DNA of 64,000 bases from positions 620,001 through 684,000 of the forward strand of contig NZ_MOBK01000006.1 in assembly GCF_003732265.1 (NCBI RefSeq), read 5' to 3'. Under the pieces are notes generated by a model, which had not been told where the DNA came from, ran no database searches, and worked only from the letters and a program-made list of their open reading frames with translations. Shown here piece by piece: positions 25,452-34,693 of this stretch (positions within the stretch are counted from its first letter, which is position 1; each line of letters begins with the position of its first letter). Both the position numbers and the translations under genes were made by a program. This DNA comes from Pseudomonas brassicacearum (GTDB lineage: Bacteria > Pseudomonadota > Gammaproteobacteria > Pseudomonadales > Pseudomonadaceae).

Positions 25452-25949
25452 ATGGCGAAGAGCGAAGCAGTAGTAAAAGACCCCGCAACCAAAGGCAAGA
25501 TCAAGCTGATTGTTTTGATCGTGGTGGCCTTGCTGCTGGCGATCGGCATGTCCGTGGGGGCGACCTGGTTCTTCATGCACAGCGCCCAGAGCAAACCGGC
25601 TGCGGTGGAAACTGCGGTGGTCGGCAAGCAGCCCGCGATTTTCGAGCCCATGGCGCCGGCCTTCGTGGCCAACTACAACCAGAATGGCCGCCAGCGCTAC
25701 ATGCAGGTGAGCATCACCATGCAGGGCCGCAACCAGGCCGATCTGGAAGCGCTCAAGGTGCACATGCCGGTGATCCGCAACAACCTGGTCATGCTGTTCT
25801 CCGGCCAGGACTTCACCACCCTGGCGACGCCGGTTGGCCAGGAAATGTTGCGTCAGAAGGCCACGGCCAGCGTGCAGGAAGTGGCGCAGAAAGAACTCGG
25901 CAAAGTGGTTATCGAACAGTTGCTTTTCACTAATTTCGTACTGCAGTAG
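25452..25949 (+). CDS. fliL: Flagellar basal body-associated protein FliL
   Basis: The 165-residue FliL is a single-pass inner-membrane protein next to the stator. The membrane segment is at about residues 17-40 (IKLIVLIVVALLLAIGMSVG), followed by the periplasmic FliL domain ending in the family segment GKVVIEQLLFTNFVLQ. It is the first gene of a long operon; fliM follows 9 nt after the stop. Confidence 0.94.
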   Translation: MAKSEAVVKDPATKGKIKLIVLIVVALLLAIGMSVGATWFFMHSAQSKPAAVETAVVGKQPAIFEPMAPAFVANYNQNGRQRYMQVSITMQGRNQADLEALKVHMPVIRNNLVMLFSGQDFTTLATPVGQEMLRQKATASVQEVAQKELGKVVIEQLLFTNFVLQ

Positions 25950-25958
25950 GAACACGAC

Positions 25959-26927
25959 ATGGCCGTGCAGGACCTGCTGTCCCAGGATGAGATCGATGCG
26001 CTGTTGCATGGCGTCGACGATGGTCTGGTACAGACCGATAACGTTGCTGAACCCGGCAGCGTCAAAAGCTACGACCTGACCAGCCAGGATCGCATCGTCC
26101 GCGGACGCATGCCGACCCTGGAAATGATCAACGAGCGTTTCGCCCGCTACACCCGCATCAGCATGTTCAACATGCTGCGCCGCTCGGCGGACGTTGCCGT
26201 CGGTGGTGTGCAGGTGATGAAGTTCGGCGAATATGTGCACTCGCTGTACGTGCCGACCAGCCTCAACCTGGTCAAGATCAAGCCGTTGCGCGGCACCGCG
26301 CTGTTCATCCTCGACGCCAAACTGGTGTTCAAGCTGGTGGACAACTTCTTCGGCGGCGATGGCCGTCACGCCAAGATCGAAGGGCGTGAATTCACCCCGA
26401 CCGAACTGCGCGTGGTGCGCATGGTGCTGGAGCAGGCTTTCGTCGATCTGAAGGAAGCCTGGCAGGCAATCATGGAAGTGAACTTCGAGTACATCAACTC
26501 GGAAGTGAACCCGGCCATGGCCAACATCGTCGGCCCGAGCGAAGCGGTGGTGGTGTCGACCTTCCACATCGAACTCGATGGCGGTGGCGGTGACCTGCAC
26601 GTGACCATGCCGTACTCGATGATCGAGCCGGTGCGCGAAATGCTCGACGCCGGTTTCCAGTCGGACCTCGACGATCAGGACGAGCGCTGGGTCAACGCCC
26701 TGCGTCAGGACGTGTTGGATGTCGACGTGCCGATCGGTGCCACGGTTGCCCGTCGCCAGTTGCGCTTGCGCGACATCCTGCACATGCAGCCGGGGGACAT
26801 CATCCCGGTCGAGATGCCGGAAGAAATGATCATGCGCGCCAATGGCGTGCCTGCGTTCAAGGTCAAGATGGGCTCGCACAAAGGCAACCTCGCGTTGCAG
26901 GTGATCGAGCCGATCGAGCGCCGCTGA
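25959..26927 (+). CDS. fliM: Flagellar motor switch protein FliM
   Basis: The 322-residue FliM is the main C-ring protein and the docking site of phosphorylated CheY. The N-terminal CheY-binding peptide LSQDEIDALLHG is at residues 7-18. The middle domain with the GGxG-type motif (FFGGDGRHAKIEGREFTP) and the C-terminal SpoA domain (residues about 245-320) follow. Similar docking-like sequences occur in fliN, cheZ and the cheA linker. Confidence 0.96.
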   Translation: MAVQDLLSQDEIDALLHGVDDGLVQTDNVAEPGSVKSYDLTSQDRIVRGRMPTLEMINERFARYTRISMFNMLRRSADVAVGGVQVMKFGEYVHSLYVPTSLNLVKIKPLRGTALFILDAKLVFKLVDNFFGGDGRHAKIEGREFTPTELRVVRMVLEQAFVDLKEAWQAIMEVNFEYINSEVNPAMANIVGPSEAVVVSTFHIELDGGGGDLHVTMPYSMIEPVREMLDAGFQSDLDDQDERWVNALRQDVLDVDVPIGATVARRQLRLRDILHMQPGDIIPVEMPEEMIMRANGVPAFKVKMGSHKGNLALQVIEPIERR

Positions 26928-26992
26928 CCGGCGCTCAAACCTCCTTGTTTTAACAGAATGCTACTAACCGAATTTTTGCCCGCCGAGGACAA

Positions 26993-27454
26993 ATGATGAA
27001 CGACGATATGAACGCGCAGGACGATCAGGCGCTGGCTGATGAATGGGCTGCGGCCCTGGAAGAAACCGGTGACGCCGGTCAGGACGATATCGACGCCTTG
27101 CTGGCTGCCGATACCGCTGGCTCATCGTCCAACCGTCTGCCGATGGAAGAGTTCGGCAGCGTGGCGAAGAGCAACGATCCGGTGAGCCTGGAAGGCCCGA
27201 ACCTGGACGTGATTCTCGATATCCCGGTGTCGATTTCCATGGAAGTGGGCAGCACCGACATCAACATCCGTAACCTGCTGCAACTCAACCAGGGTTCGGT
27301 GATCGAGCTGGACCGTCTGGCCGGCGAGCCGCTGGACGTACTGGTCAACGGCACGCTGATCGCGCACGGCGAAGTGGTCGTGGTCAACGAGAAGTTCGGC
27401 ATCCGCCTGACTGACGTGATCAGCCCAAGCGAACGCATCAAGAAGCTGCGCTAA
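26993..27454 (+). CDS. fliN: Flagellar motor switch protein FliN
   Basis: The 153-residue FliN has the C-terminal SpoA domain (about 75-150; LDVILDIPVSISMEVGSTDI, LNQGSVIELDRLAGEPLDVL). It also has an N-terminal acidic extension with GQDDIDALL at residues 29-37, resembling the FliM CheY-binding peptide. ATG codons at 26993 and 26996 are both possible; GAGGA lies 4-8 nt upstream. fliO starts directly after its stop. Confidence 0.95.
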   Translation: MMNDDMNAQDDQALADEWAAALEETGDAGQDDIDALLAADTAGSSSNRLPMEEFGSVAKSNDPVSLEGPNLDVILDIPVSISMEVGSTDINIRNLLQLNQGSVIELDRLAGEPLDVLVNGTLIAHGEVVVVNEKFGIRLTDVISPSERIKKLR

Positions 27455-27901
27455 GTGAAAAAGGTTTTGGGGTTTGTGCTGGCATTGCCGTTCAGTGCGC
27501 TGGCTGCCGAGACGGTAGCGACCACTACGACGGCCGCTGCGCCGGCGGTCAGCAGCGGCGTGGCCGGGCAATTGACGCAGTTGGTGTTCGGCTTGCTGCT
27601 GGTGCTGGGGTTGATCTTCTTCCTCGCCTGGCTGTTGCGCCGTGTCCAGCAGGCGGGGCCGGCCGGCAAAGGGCAGGTGATCGAGCTGATCGGTTCCCGC
27701 GCGTTGGGCCCCCGTGACCGTTTGATGCTGGTGCAGGTCGGCAACGAACAGATTCTGCTCGGTCTCAGCCCCGGCACCATCACCGCGTTGCATGTGCTCA
27801 AAGAGCCGGTGCAAGTGCCGGGCGTGACAGAAAAAGCGACCCCGGAGTTTGCCCAGCGTCTTTTGGAGATGCTCGGCAAGGATCAAAAGGATAAGAAGTA
27901 A
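27455..27901 (+). CDS. fliO: Flagellar biosynthetic protein FliO
   Basis: The 148-residue FliO helps assemble the FliP export gate. It has an N-terminal signal-like segment, one membrane helix at about residues 45-67 ([19 protein letters not shown]) and a small cytoplasmic domain ([20 protein letters not shown]). The start is a GTG immediately after the fliN stop, and its stop overlaps the fliP start by one base (TAATG). Confidence 0.92.
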   Translation: MKKVLGFVLALPFSALAAETVATTTTAAAPAVSSGVAGQLTQLVFGLLLVLGLIFFLAWLLRRVQQAGPAGKGQVIELIGSRALGPRDRLMLVQVGNEQILLGLSPGTITALHVLKEPVQVPGVTEKATPEFAQRLLEMLGKDQKDKK

Positions 27902-28659
27902 TGGGTGCGTTACGCATCGTCTTGACGCTGGCCCTGATGCTGGCTGCGCCGCTGGCATTCGCCGCCGATCCGTTGTCGATCCCGGCGATCACCCTGGGCA
28001 CCAACGCCAATGGCGCTCAGGAATATTCGGTCAGCCTGCAAATCCTGCTGATCATGACCGCGCTGAGTTTCATCCCGGCGTTCGTCATGCTGATGACCAG
28101 TTTCACGCGGATCATCATCGTCTTCTCGATCCTGCGTCAGGCCCTGGGCTTGCAGCAGACGCCCTCGAACCAGATCCTCACGGGCATGGCGCTGTTTCTG
28201 ACGCTGTTCATCATGGCGCCAGTATTTGACCGGGTGAATCAGGACGCCTTGCAGCCGTATCTGGCGGAAAAACTCACCGCTCAGGATGCCGTCGCCAAGG
28301 CCCAGGTGCCGATCAAGGACTTCATGCTGGCGCAGACGCGCAGCAGCGATCTTGAACTGTTCATGCGCCTGTCCAAGCGCACCGACATCGCGTCGCCGGA
28401 TCAGGCGCCGCTGACCATTCTGGTGCCGGCGTTTGTCACGTCCGAGCTTAAAACCGCGTTCCAGATCGGCTTCATGATCTTCATTCCGTTCCTGATCATC
28501 GACCTGGTCGTCGCCAGCGTGCTGATGGCAATGGGCATGATGATGCTCTCGCCACTGATCATTTCCCTGCCGTTCAAGATCATGCTGTTTGTGCTGGTGG
28601 ATGGCTGGGCGTTGATCATCGGTACGTTGGCGAGCAGCTTCGGCGGTGTGTCGCCATGA
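27901..28659 (+). CDS. fliP: Flagellar type III export protein FliP
   Basis: The 252-residue FliP forms the core of the export gate. It has a cleavable signal peptide (residues 1 to about 21, ending LAFA), then four membrane segments and the signatures [24 protein letters not shown] and [23 protein letters not shown]. It overlaps fliO by one base and fliQ by 4 nt. Confidence 0.96.
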   Translation: MGALRIVLTLALMLAAPLAFAADPLSIPAITLGTNANGAQEYSVSLQILLIMTALSFIPAFVMLMTSFTRIIIVFSILRQALGLQQTPSNQILTGMALFLTLFIMAPVFDRVNQDALQPYLAEKLTAQDAVAKAQVPIKDFMLAQTRSSDLELFMRLSKRTDIASPDQAPLTILVPAFVTSELKTAFQIGFMIFIPFLIIDLVVASVLMAMGMMMLSPLIISLPFKIMLFVLVDGWALIIGTLASSFGGVSP

Positions 28660-28925
28660 CGCCGGAAGTCGCGGTAGACATCTTTCGCGAAGCGCTGTGG
28701 CTGACCACGATGATGGTTGCCGTGCTGGTGATCCCGAGTCTGCTGGTGGGCCTGTTGGTGGCGATGTTCCAGGCCGCCACGCAGATCAACGAACAGACCC
28801 TGAGCTTCCTCCCGCGCTTGTTGGTCATGCTGGTAACACTGATTGTTGCCGGCCCGTGGCTGGTGCAAACGTTCATGGAATACATCCTGCAGTTGTACGG
28901 CAGCATTCCTCAGGTCATTGGCTAA
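28656..28925 (+). CDS. fliQ: Flagellar type III export protein FliQ
   Basis: The 89-residue FliQ has two membrane helices (about 14-40 and 53-75) and packs around FliP in the export gate. The segment [22 protein letters not shown] is the family signature. It starts within the fliP end (ATGACG at 28656), and fliR starts 3 nt after its stop. Confidence 0.95.
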   Translation: MTPEVAVDIFREALWLTTMMVAVLVIPSLLVGLLVAMFQAATQINEQTLSFLPRLLVMLVTLIVAGPWLVQTFMEYILQLYGSIPQVIG

Positions 28926-28928
28926 ACC

Positions 28929-29714
28929 ATGCCGTCGCTGTTGCAGCTGACCGACACCCAGATCAGTACCTGGGTGGCGACGTTCATGTTGCCGCTGTTT
29001 CGCATCGGCGCGTTGCTGATGGTCATGCCGGTGTTCGGTACGACGCTGGTGCCCAAGCGCGTACGCCTGTACTTCGCATTGGCGATCACTGTAGTGATTG
29101 CGCCGGGCCTGCCGCCGATGCCGCCGGTCAGTGCGCTGGACTTGAGCGGGTTGCTGCTGATCGCCGAGCAGATCCTGATTGGCGCGATCCTGGGCTTTTC
29201 CTTGCAGCTGTTCTTTCAGGCCTTCGTGATCGCCGGGCAGATCGTCTCGATTCAGATGGGCATGGGCTTCGCGTCGATGGTCGACCCCACCAACGGCGTG
29301 TCGGTGGCGGTGATCGGGCAGTTTTTCACCATGCTGGTGACGCTGCTGTTCCTGTCCATGAACGGGCATCTGGTGGTGTTCGAAGTCCTGACTGAAAGCT
29401 TCACCACCCTGCCGGTGGGCAGCGGGTTGTTGGTCAATCATTTCTGGGAGCTGGCCGGCAAGCTCGGCTGGGTCCTGGGGGCGGCGTTGGTGCTGGTGCT
29501 GCCGGCGATCACGGCGCTGCTGGTAGTCAACATCGCATTCGGCGTGATGACCCGGGCCGCGCCGCAGCTGAATATTTTCTCTATCGGTTTTCCGCTGACC
29601 CTGGTGCTTGGGCTGTTCATCGTCTGGGTCGGGCTGGCGGACATCATCAATCAGTATCAACCGCTGGCCACCGAGGCCCTGCAGTTTTTACGCGAACTGG
29701 CACGGGCGCGCTGA
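28929..29714 (+). CDS. fliR: Flagellar type III export protein FliR
   Basis: The 261-residue FliR completes the FliPQR gate. It has about six membrane helices, with the conserved segment AFVIAGQIVSIQMGMGFASMVDP and the C-terminal FSIGFPLTLVLGLFIVW. Spacing is 3 nt from fliQ and 3 nt to flhB, so the genes are in one operon. Confidence 0.95.
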   Translation: MPSLLQLTDTQISTWVATFMLPLFRIGALLMVMPVFGTTLVPKRVRLYFALAITVVIAPGLPPMPPVSALDLSGLLLIAEQILIGAILGFSLQLFFQAFVIAGQIVSIQMGMGFASMVDPTNGVSVAVIGQFFTMLVTLLFLSMNGHLVVFEVLTESFTTLPVGSGLLVNHFWELAGKLGWVLGAALVLVLPAITALLVVNIAFGVMTRAAPQLNIFSIGFPLTLVLGLFIVWVGLADIINQYQPLATEALQFLRELARAR

Positions 29715-29717
29715 GTC

Positions 29718-30857
29718 ATGGCTGAGAGCGAAAGCGGTCAGGACAAAACAGAAGACCCCACGGAGAAACGCAAAAAGGACTCCCGGGACAAGGGTGAAAT
29801 TGCGCGCTCCAAGGAGCTCAACACCCTGGCGATCATGCTTGCCGGCGCCGGCGGCCTGCTGATTTTCGGCGGCGCCCTGGCGCAGGAAATGATGGAGCTG
29901 ATGCGGATGAACTTCACGCTCTCGCGGGAAGTGATTCTGGATCAGCGCAACATGGGCACCTTCCTCCTGCATTCGGGGCAGATTGCGCTGGTGGCGATTC
30001 AGCCGGTGATGATCACTTTGGTGTTGGCCTCGTTGCTCGGCCCGATTGCCCTGGGTGGCTGGTTGTTCTCGGCCGGCTCGATGGCACCGAAATTCAGTCG
30101 CATGAACCCTGCGGCCGGGCTGAAGCGGATGTTCTCGCCCAAGGCGCTGGTCGAGTTGCTCAAGGCGCTGGCGAAGTTTCTGATCGTGCTGTTCGTGGCG
30201 CTGGCGGTGTTGTCTTCCGACATCGACGACCTGATGCGCATCGCGCACGAGCCGTTGGAGATGGCGATCATTCACAGCCTGCAAGTGGTGGGCTGGAGCA
30301 CCTTGTGGATGGCCTGCGGGCTGATCATCATCGCCGCCGTCGACGTACCGGTGCAGTTGTGGGAAAGCCACAAGAAACTGCTGATGACCAAGCAGGAAGT
30401 GCGCGACGAGCACAAGGATCAGGAAGGGCGGCCGGAGGTCAAGCAGCGCATTCGCCAGTTGCAGCGTGAAATGTCGCAGCGGCGGATGATGGCGGCGATT
30501 CCCGAGGCGGATGTGGTCATCACCAACCCGACGCACTACGCCGTGGCGCTCAAGTACGACCCGGACAAGGGCAGCGCGCCGGTACTGCTGGCCAAGGGCA
30601 GCGACTTCCTGGCCTTGAAAATCCGTGAAATCGCCGTGGCCAACAATGTGCTGTTGCTCGAATCGCCGGCCTTGGCGCGTTCGATCTATTACTCCACCGA
30701 GCTGGAGCAGGAAATCCCCGGTGGCCTGTATCTGGCGGTCGCCCAGGTATTGGCCTACGTCTACCAGATCCGCCAGCACCGCGCCGGCAAAGGCAAACCG
30801 CCTGAGCCGCTCAAGGACGACCTGCCAATCCCGCCGGACCTGCGCCGCGATTCCTGA
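29718..30857 (+). CDS. flhB: Flagellar export switch protein FlhB
   Basis: The 379-residue FlhB sets export specificity. An N-terminal polar segment (GQDKTEDPTEKRKKDSRDKG) precedes four membrane helices (about 35-210). The cytoplasmic domain has the self-cleavage site NPTH at residues 270-273. A long C-terminal tail rich in Lys, Pro and Asp follows. A second protein that resembles only the part after the cleavage site is encoded at 45705-46034. flhB is the last gene of the fliL operon. Confidence 0.96.
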   Translation: MAESESGQDKTEDPTEKRKKDSRDKGEIARSKELNTLAIMLAGAGGLLIFGGALAQEMMELMRMNFTLSREVILDQRNMGTFLLHSGQIALVAIQPVMITLVLASLLGPIALGGWLFSAGSMAPKFSRMNPAAGLKRMFSPKALVELLKALAKFLIVLFVALAVLSSDIDDLMRIAHEPLEMAIIHSLQVVGWSTLWMACGLIIIAAVDVPVQLWESHKKLLMTKQEVRDEHKDQEGRPEVKQRIRQLQREMSQRRMMAAIPEADVVITNPTHYAVALKYDPDKGSAPVLLAKGSDFLALKIREIAVANNVLLLESPALARSIYYSTELEQEIPGGLYLAVAQVLAYVYQIRQHRAGKGKPPEPLKDDLPIPPDLRRDS

Positions 30858-30883
30858 TAGATGCGCTGACTCTACCGGCCTCA

Positions 30884-30963
30884 TCGCGGGCAAGCCACGC
30901 TCCCACATTTGAAATGCATTCCCCTGTGGGAGCCGGCGGTGCGACGATTCGACTTGCCCGCGA
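30884..30963. repeat. REP pair between flhB and flhA
   Basis: A unit at 30884-30907 (reverse orientation, GCTTGCCCGCGA type) is followed by a diverged unit at 30925-30963 (forward). The order is reverse then forward, opposite to the pairs at 15275, 25245, 56179 and 60060. Confidence 0.75.
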
Positions 30964-31025
30964 TGGGGCCGGCCCAGGCGATACAAATCCCTGAAAAAAC
31001 ATCTATTTCAAGCGCCTGCAAAAGT

Positions 31026-31041
31026 TGGAAGGCTTCTTGCA
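31026..31041 (+). promoter_or_regulatory. Sigma-54 promoter of flhA
   Basis: TGGAAGGCTTCTTGCA has GG (31027-31028) and GC (31039-31040) 10 nt apart. Transcription would start near 31052, which also argues against any flhA start codon upstream of that point. Confidence 0.85.
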
Positions 31042-31067
31042 ATAGCCGCTTTGCGCCAGCTTCAGGC

Positions 31068-31080
31068 GTCAAAAGTTTGC
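31068..31080 (+). promoter_or_regulatory. Putative FleQ site in flhA leader
   Basis: GTCAAAAGTTTGC begins 28 nt after the -12 C, the same distance as at fliE, and shares 11 of 13 bases with the fliE element. FleQ binding downstream of the flhA promoter is established in P. aeruginosa. Confidence 0.5.
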
Positions 31081-31101
31081 TTTAAAGGAACGGGGAAAAC
31101 C

Positions 31102-33231
31102 GTGGATCGCTCTCAGTTATTCAACAGTGCTCGCACAAACGTTGCCGACTTAAGTCGGGGCAATCTGGGCGTGCCGTTGTTGCTGCTGGTCATGCTGGCC
31201 ATGATGATGCTGCCGGTGCCGCCGTTCCTGCTGGACGTGTTCTTCACGTTCAACATTGCGCTGTCGATCGTCGTGCTGCTGGTCTGCGTCTACGCCTTGC
31301 GGCCGCTGGACTTTGCGGTGTTCCCGACCATTCTGCTGGTGGCGACGCTGCTGCGACTGGCGCTGAACGTGGCCTCCACGCGGGTGGTGATGCTCCACGG
31401 TCAGGACGGCCACGCCGCCGCCGGTAAGGTCATCCAGGCCTTCGGTGAGGTGGTGATCGGCGGTAACTACGTGGTCGGTATCGTGGTCTTCGCGATTTTG
31501 ATGATCATCAACTTCGTCGTGGTGACCAAGGGTGCCGGGCGGATTTCCGAGGTGAGCGCACGCTTCACCCTCGATGCAATGCCCGGCAAACAAATGGCAA
31601 TCGACGCCGATTTGAACGCCGGCCTGATCGACCAGAACCAGGCCAAGCTGCGCCGGATGGAAGTCGCCCAGGAAGCCGAGTTCTACGGTTCCATGGACGG
31701 TGCGAGCAAATTCGTGCGCGGTGACGCCATCGCCGGTCTGTTGATTCTGTTCATCAACCTGATCGGCGGCATGGCGGTCGGTATCTTTCAGCACGGCATG
31801 ACCTTTGGCGATGCCGGTCGGGTGTACGCCCTGTTGACCATCGGTGACGGTTTGGTGGCGCAATTGCCATCGCTGCTGTTGTCGACAGCCGCAGCGATCA
31901 TGGTGACCCGTGCTTCCGGTTCGGAAGACATGGGCAAGCAGATCAACCGCCAGATGTTCGCCTCGCCGAAAGCGCTGGCCGTCGCGGCGGGTCTGATGGC
32001 GGTGATGGGCCTGGTGCCCGGCATGCCGCACTTTTCCTTCCTGAGCATGGCGGCTCTCGCTGCCGGTGGTGCATACCTGTTCTGGAAGAAGCAGAACGTG
32101 GTCAAGGTCCAGGCCCTGCAAGAGGTCAAGCGTCAGCAGGAACTGCTGCCTTCGCCGTCCCGCGCCATGGAGACCAAGGAACTTGGCTGGGATGACGTCA
32201 CGCCTATCGACATGATTGGCCTGGAAGTCGGCTATCGCCTGATTCCGCTGGTGGACCGCAACCAGGGTGGTCAACTGCTGGCGCGGATCAAGGGCGTGCG
32301 CAAGAAGCTGTCCCAGGACCTGGGCTTCCTGATGCCGACGGTGCACATCCGTGACAACCTCGACCTGGCGCCGAGTGCCTATCGCCTCACGTTGATGGGT
32401 GTGATCCTGGCCGAAGCCGAGATTTACCCGGATCGCGAACTGGCGATCAACCCGGGGCAGGTCTACGGCACGCTTAATGGCATAACCGCCAAAGATCCGG
32501 CTTTTGGCCTGGAGGCGGTCTGGATCGAAATCAGCCAGCGCGCCCAGGCGCAATCACTCGGTTACACCGTGGTCGATGCCAGTACCGTGGTTGCCACGCA
32601 CTTGAACCAGATCCTGTACAAACACTCCAGCGAACTGATCGGTCACGAAGAAGTCCAGCAACTCATGCAATTGCTGGCCAAAAGCTCGCCTAAACTGGCT
32701 GAGGAACTGGTGCCGGGGGTGGTTTCGCTGTCGCAACTGCTCAAGGTTTTGCAGGCGCTGCTGGCCGAACAGGTGCCGGTGCGCGACATTCGCAGCATCG
32801 CCGAGGCCATCGCCAACAACGCCGCCAAGAGTCAAGATACTGCCGCTTTGGTGGCCGCTGTACGGGTCGGCGTATCCCGCGCAATCGTCCAAAGCATTGT
32901 AGGCACTGACTCCGAGCTACCAGTGATCACCCTGGAGCCAAGGTTGGAACAGATATTGCTCAATAGTCTTCAGAAGGCAGGACAAGGCTCGGAAGAGGGC
33001 GTTCTGCTGGAGCCAAGCATGGCAGAGAAGCTGCAGCGCTCGTTGATCGATGCGGCGCAGCGTCAGGAAATGCAAGGTCAACCGGTGATTCTGCTGGTGG
33101 CCGGTCCGGTTCGCGCGATGTTGTCGCGATTTGGCCGACTGGCAGTCCCGGGTTTGCATGTGTTGGCTTATCAGGAAATCCCTGACAACAAGCAAGTGAC
33201 CATCGTTGCGACAGTAGGGCCCAACGGCTGA
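31102..33231 (+). CDS. flhA: Flagellar export apparatus protein FlhA
   Basis: The 709-residue FlhA is the large ion-conducting component of the export gate. Eight membrane helices occupy about residues 25-320, including the FHIPEP-family segment FPTILLVATLLRLALNVASTR. The C-terminal cytoplasmic ring domain follows and ends with NKQVTIVATVGPNG. GTG 31102 (MDRSQLFNSART) is chosen: it has AAGGAACGGGG upstream and lies after the predicted sigma-54 start site, unlike an in-frame ATG-type start at 31051. It heads the flhA-flhF-fleN-fliA run. Confidence 0.95.
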   Translation: MDRSQLFNSARTNVADLSRGNLGVPLLLLVMLAMMMLPVPPFLLDVFFTFNIALSIVVLLVCVYALRPLDFAVFPTILLVATLLRLALNVASTRVVMLHGQDGHAAAGKVIQAFGEVVIGGNYVVGIVVFAILMIINFVVVTKGAGRISEVSARFTLDAMPGKQMAIDADLNAGLIDQNQAKLRRMEVAQEAEFYGSMDGASKFVRGDAIAGLLILFINLIGGMAVGIFQHGMTFGDAGRVYALLTIGDGLVAQLPSLLLSTAAAIMVTRASGSEDMGKQINRQMFASPKALAVAAGLMAVMGLVPGMPHFSFLSMAALAAGGAYLFWKKQNVVKVQALQEVKRQQELLPSPSRAMETKELGWDDVTPIDMIGLEVGYRLIPLVDRNQGGQLLARIKGVRKKLSQDLGFLMPTVHIRDNLDLAPSAYRLTLMGVILAEAEIYPDRELAINPGQVYGTLNGITAKDPAFGLEAVWIEISQRAQAQSLGYTVVDASTVVATHLNQILYKHSSELIGHEEVQQLMQLLAKSSPKLAEELVPGVVSLSQLLKVLQALLAEQVPVRDIRSIAEAIANNAAKSQDTAALVAAVRVGVSRAIVQSIVGTDSELPVITLEPRLEQILLNSLQKAGQGSEEGVLLEPSMAEKLQRSLIDAAQRQEMQGQPVILLVAGPVRAMLSRFGRLAVPGLHVLAYQEIPDNKQVTIVATVGPNG

Positions 33232-33242
33232 GGTAGTGGTTT

Positions 33243-34577
33243 ATGCAAGTTAAGCGTTTTTTCGCCGCCGATATGCGTCAGGCCATGAAACTGGTTCGTG
33301 ATGAGCTGGGCGCCGATGCCGCCATTATTGGCAATCGCCGGATCGCCGGTGGTGTCGAGCTGACGGCTGCGCTGGATTACAAATTGTCGGCGCTGGCCCC
33401 GCGTGTTCCGAACATGGAACTCGAGGATGAGCTGCGCAAGACCCAATCGCGCATCGTCACTGCCCAGGCCGAATTGAGCCTGCGTGGCGATGGCGAGACC
33501 GAAGGTGACAAGATCACCAATCGCCAGTTGTTCGCCGGCCTGCCACTGACCGCCGCCGAGCCGTTGATCGAACCGACCTACGCCGAGCCGCGTCGCTCGG
33601 CGCCTGCCCCGGCACCGGCTGCCGGCGGCGTTGATCCACGTGCGTTCGACTCGATGCGTTTCGAACTCAACAGCCTGCGCGAACTGATGGAAGTACAACT
33701 CGGCTCGCTGGCCTGGAATCAGTTGCAAGGCAGCCGCCCGGCCCAGGCCAACCTGTGGCGTCGCCTGCAACGCATCGGCCTGTCCGGCCCGTTGTCGCGC
33801 GATCTGCTGGCCATGATCGGTGATATCGATGAGCCCCGTCAGGCCTGGCGCATGTTGCTGGCGCATCTGGCGCGGATGATTGCCACGCCGGAAGTCGAGC
33901 CGCTGGAAGAGGGCGGCGTGATTGCCATGGTCGGTCCCGCCGGTATGGGCAAGACCACCACCCTGGCCAAGCTCGCGGCCCGTTACGTACTCAAGTACGG
34001 CGCACAGAACATCGCGCTGGTGAGCATGGACAGCTTCCGCATTGGCGCCCAGGAGCAACTCAAGACGCTGGGGCGGATTCTCAATGTGTCGGTGACCCAC
34101 GTCGATCCGGGCCAGTCACTGGTTCAGGCGCTGGAACCACTGCTGCGCAAACGCGTGGTGCTGATCGATACCGCAGGCCTTCAGGCCAGCGATCCAGCCT
34201 TGCGCATGCAGCTCGAAAGCCTGGCCGGGCGTGGTATCAAATCAAAAAATTACCTGGTGCTCGCAACCACCAGCCAAAAACAGGTTCTAACGGCCGCTTA
34301 TCATAGTTACAAGCGCTGCGGGCTCGCTGGCTGCATCCTGACTAAACTGGATGAAACGGCAAGTCTGGGCGAGGTGCTGAGCCTGGCGATCAGTCATGAA
34401 TTGCCGGTGGCGTACCTGACCGATGGCCCGCGGATCCCGGATGATTTGCATCTGCCGCGCCGTCATCAGTTGGTCAGTCGCGCCGTAAGCGTACAAATGC
34501 AGGAAGAACCCAGCGAAGAAGCCATGGCTGACATGTTCGCTGATATTTACCACAGCCCGACCAAGCAGGTTGGCTAA
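33243..34577 (+). CDS. flhF: SRP-type GTPase FlhF, flagellar positioning
   Basis: The 444-residue FlhF places the flagellum at the cell pole. An N-terminal domain (QVKRFFAADMRQAMKLVRDE) is followed by a variable Pro/Ala linker, then the SRP-like GTPase domain with G1 GPAGMGKTTTLAKLA (about residue 232), G3 LIDTAGLQ and G4 TKLDETASLGE. It starts 11 nt after flhA and is followed after 116 nt by fleN, which controls flagellar number. Confidence 0.95.
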   Translation: MQVKRFFAADMRQAMKLVRDELGADAAIIGNRRIAGGVELTAALDYKLSALAPRVPNMELEDELRKTQSRIVTAQAELSLRGDGETEGDKITNRQLFAGLPLTAAEPLIEPTYAEPRRSAPAPAPAAGGVDPRAFDSMRFELNSLRELMEVQLGSLAWNQLQGSRPAQANLWRRLQRIGLSGPLSRDLLAMIGDIDEPRQAWRMLLAHLARMIATPEVEPLEEGGVIAMVGPAGMGKTTTLAKLAARYVLKYGAQNIALVSMDSFRIGAQEQLKTLGRILNVSVTHVDPGQSLVQALEPLLRKRVVLIDTAGLQASDPALRMQLESLAGRGIKSKNYLVLATTSQKQVLTAAYHSYKRCGLAGCILTKLDETASLGEVLSLAISHELPVAYLTDGPRIPDDLHLPRRHQLVSRAVSVQMQEEPSEEAMADMFADIYHSPTKQVG

Positions 34578-34693
34578 GGTAGTAATGAACAGTTTTTGTA
34601 CCTACATCGATGGTCTGCCATGCATTGTTCCATTCGTGAACGCGCAGCCAGTAATGTGGCCTCCGTCTATGCAAGACAAGGTAAAGAAATAAC

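Noticed and set aside
25134..26879. A 581-codon open frame antisense to fliL and fliM
   Set aside because: It covers two well-conserved genes and the REP region between them, and its translation is His/Gln-rich without family features.
34621..34693. A longer start for fleN
   Set aside because: The ATG at 34621 is in another frame, and the fleN frame closes by a TAA just upstream of 34694.
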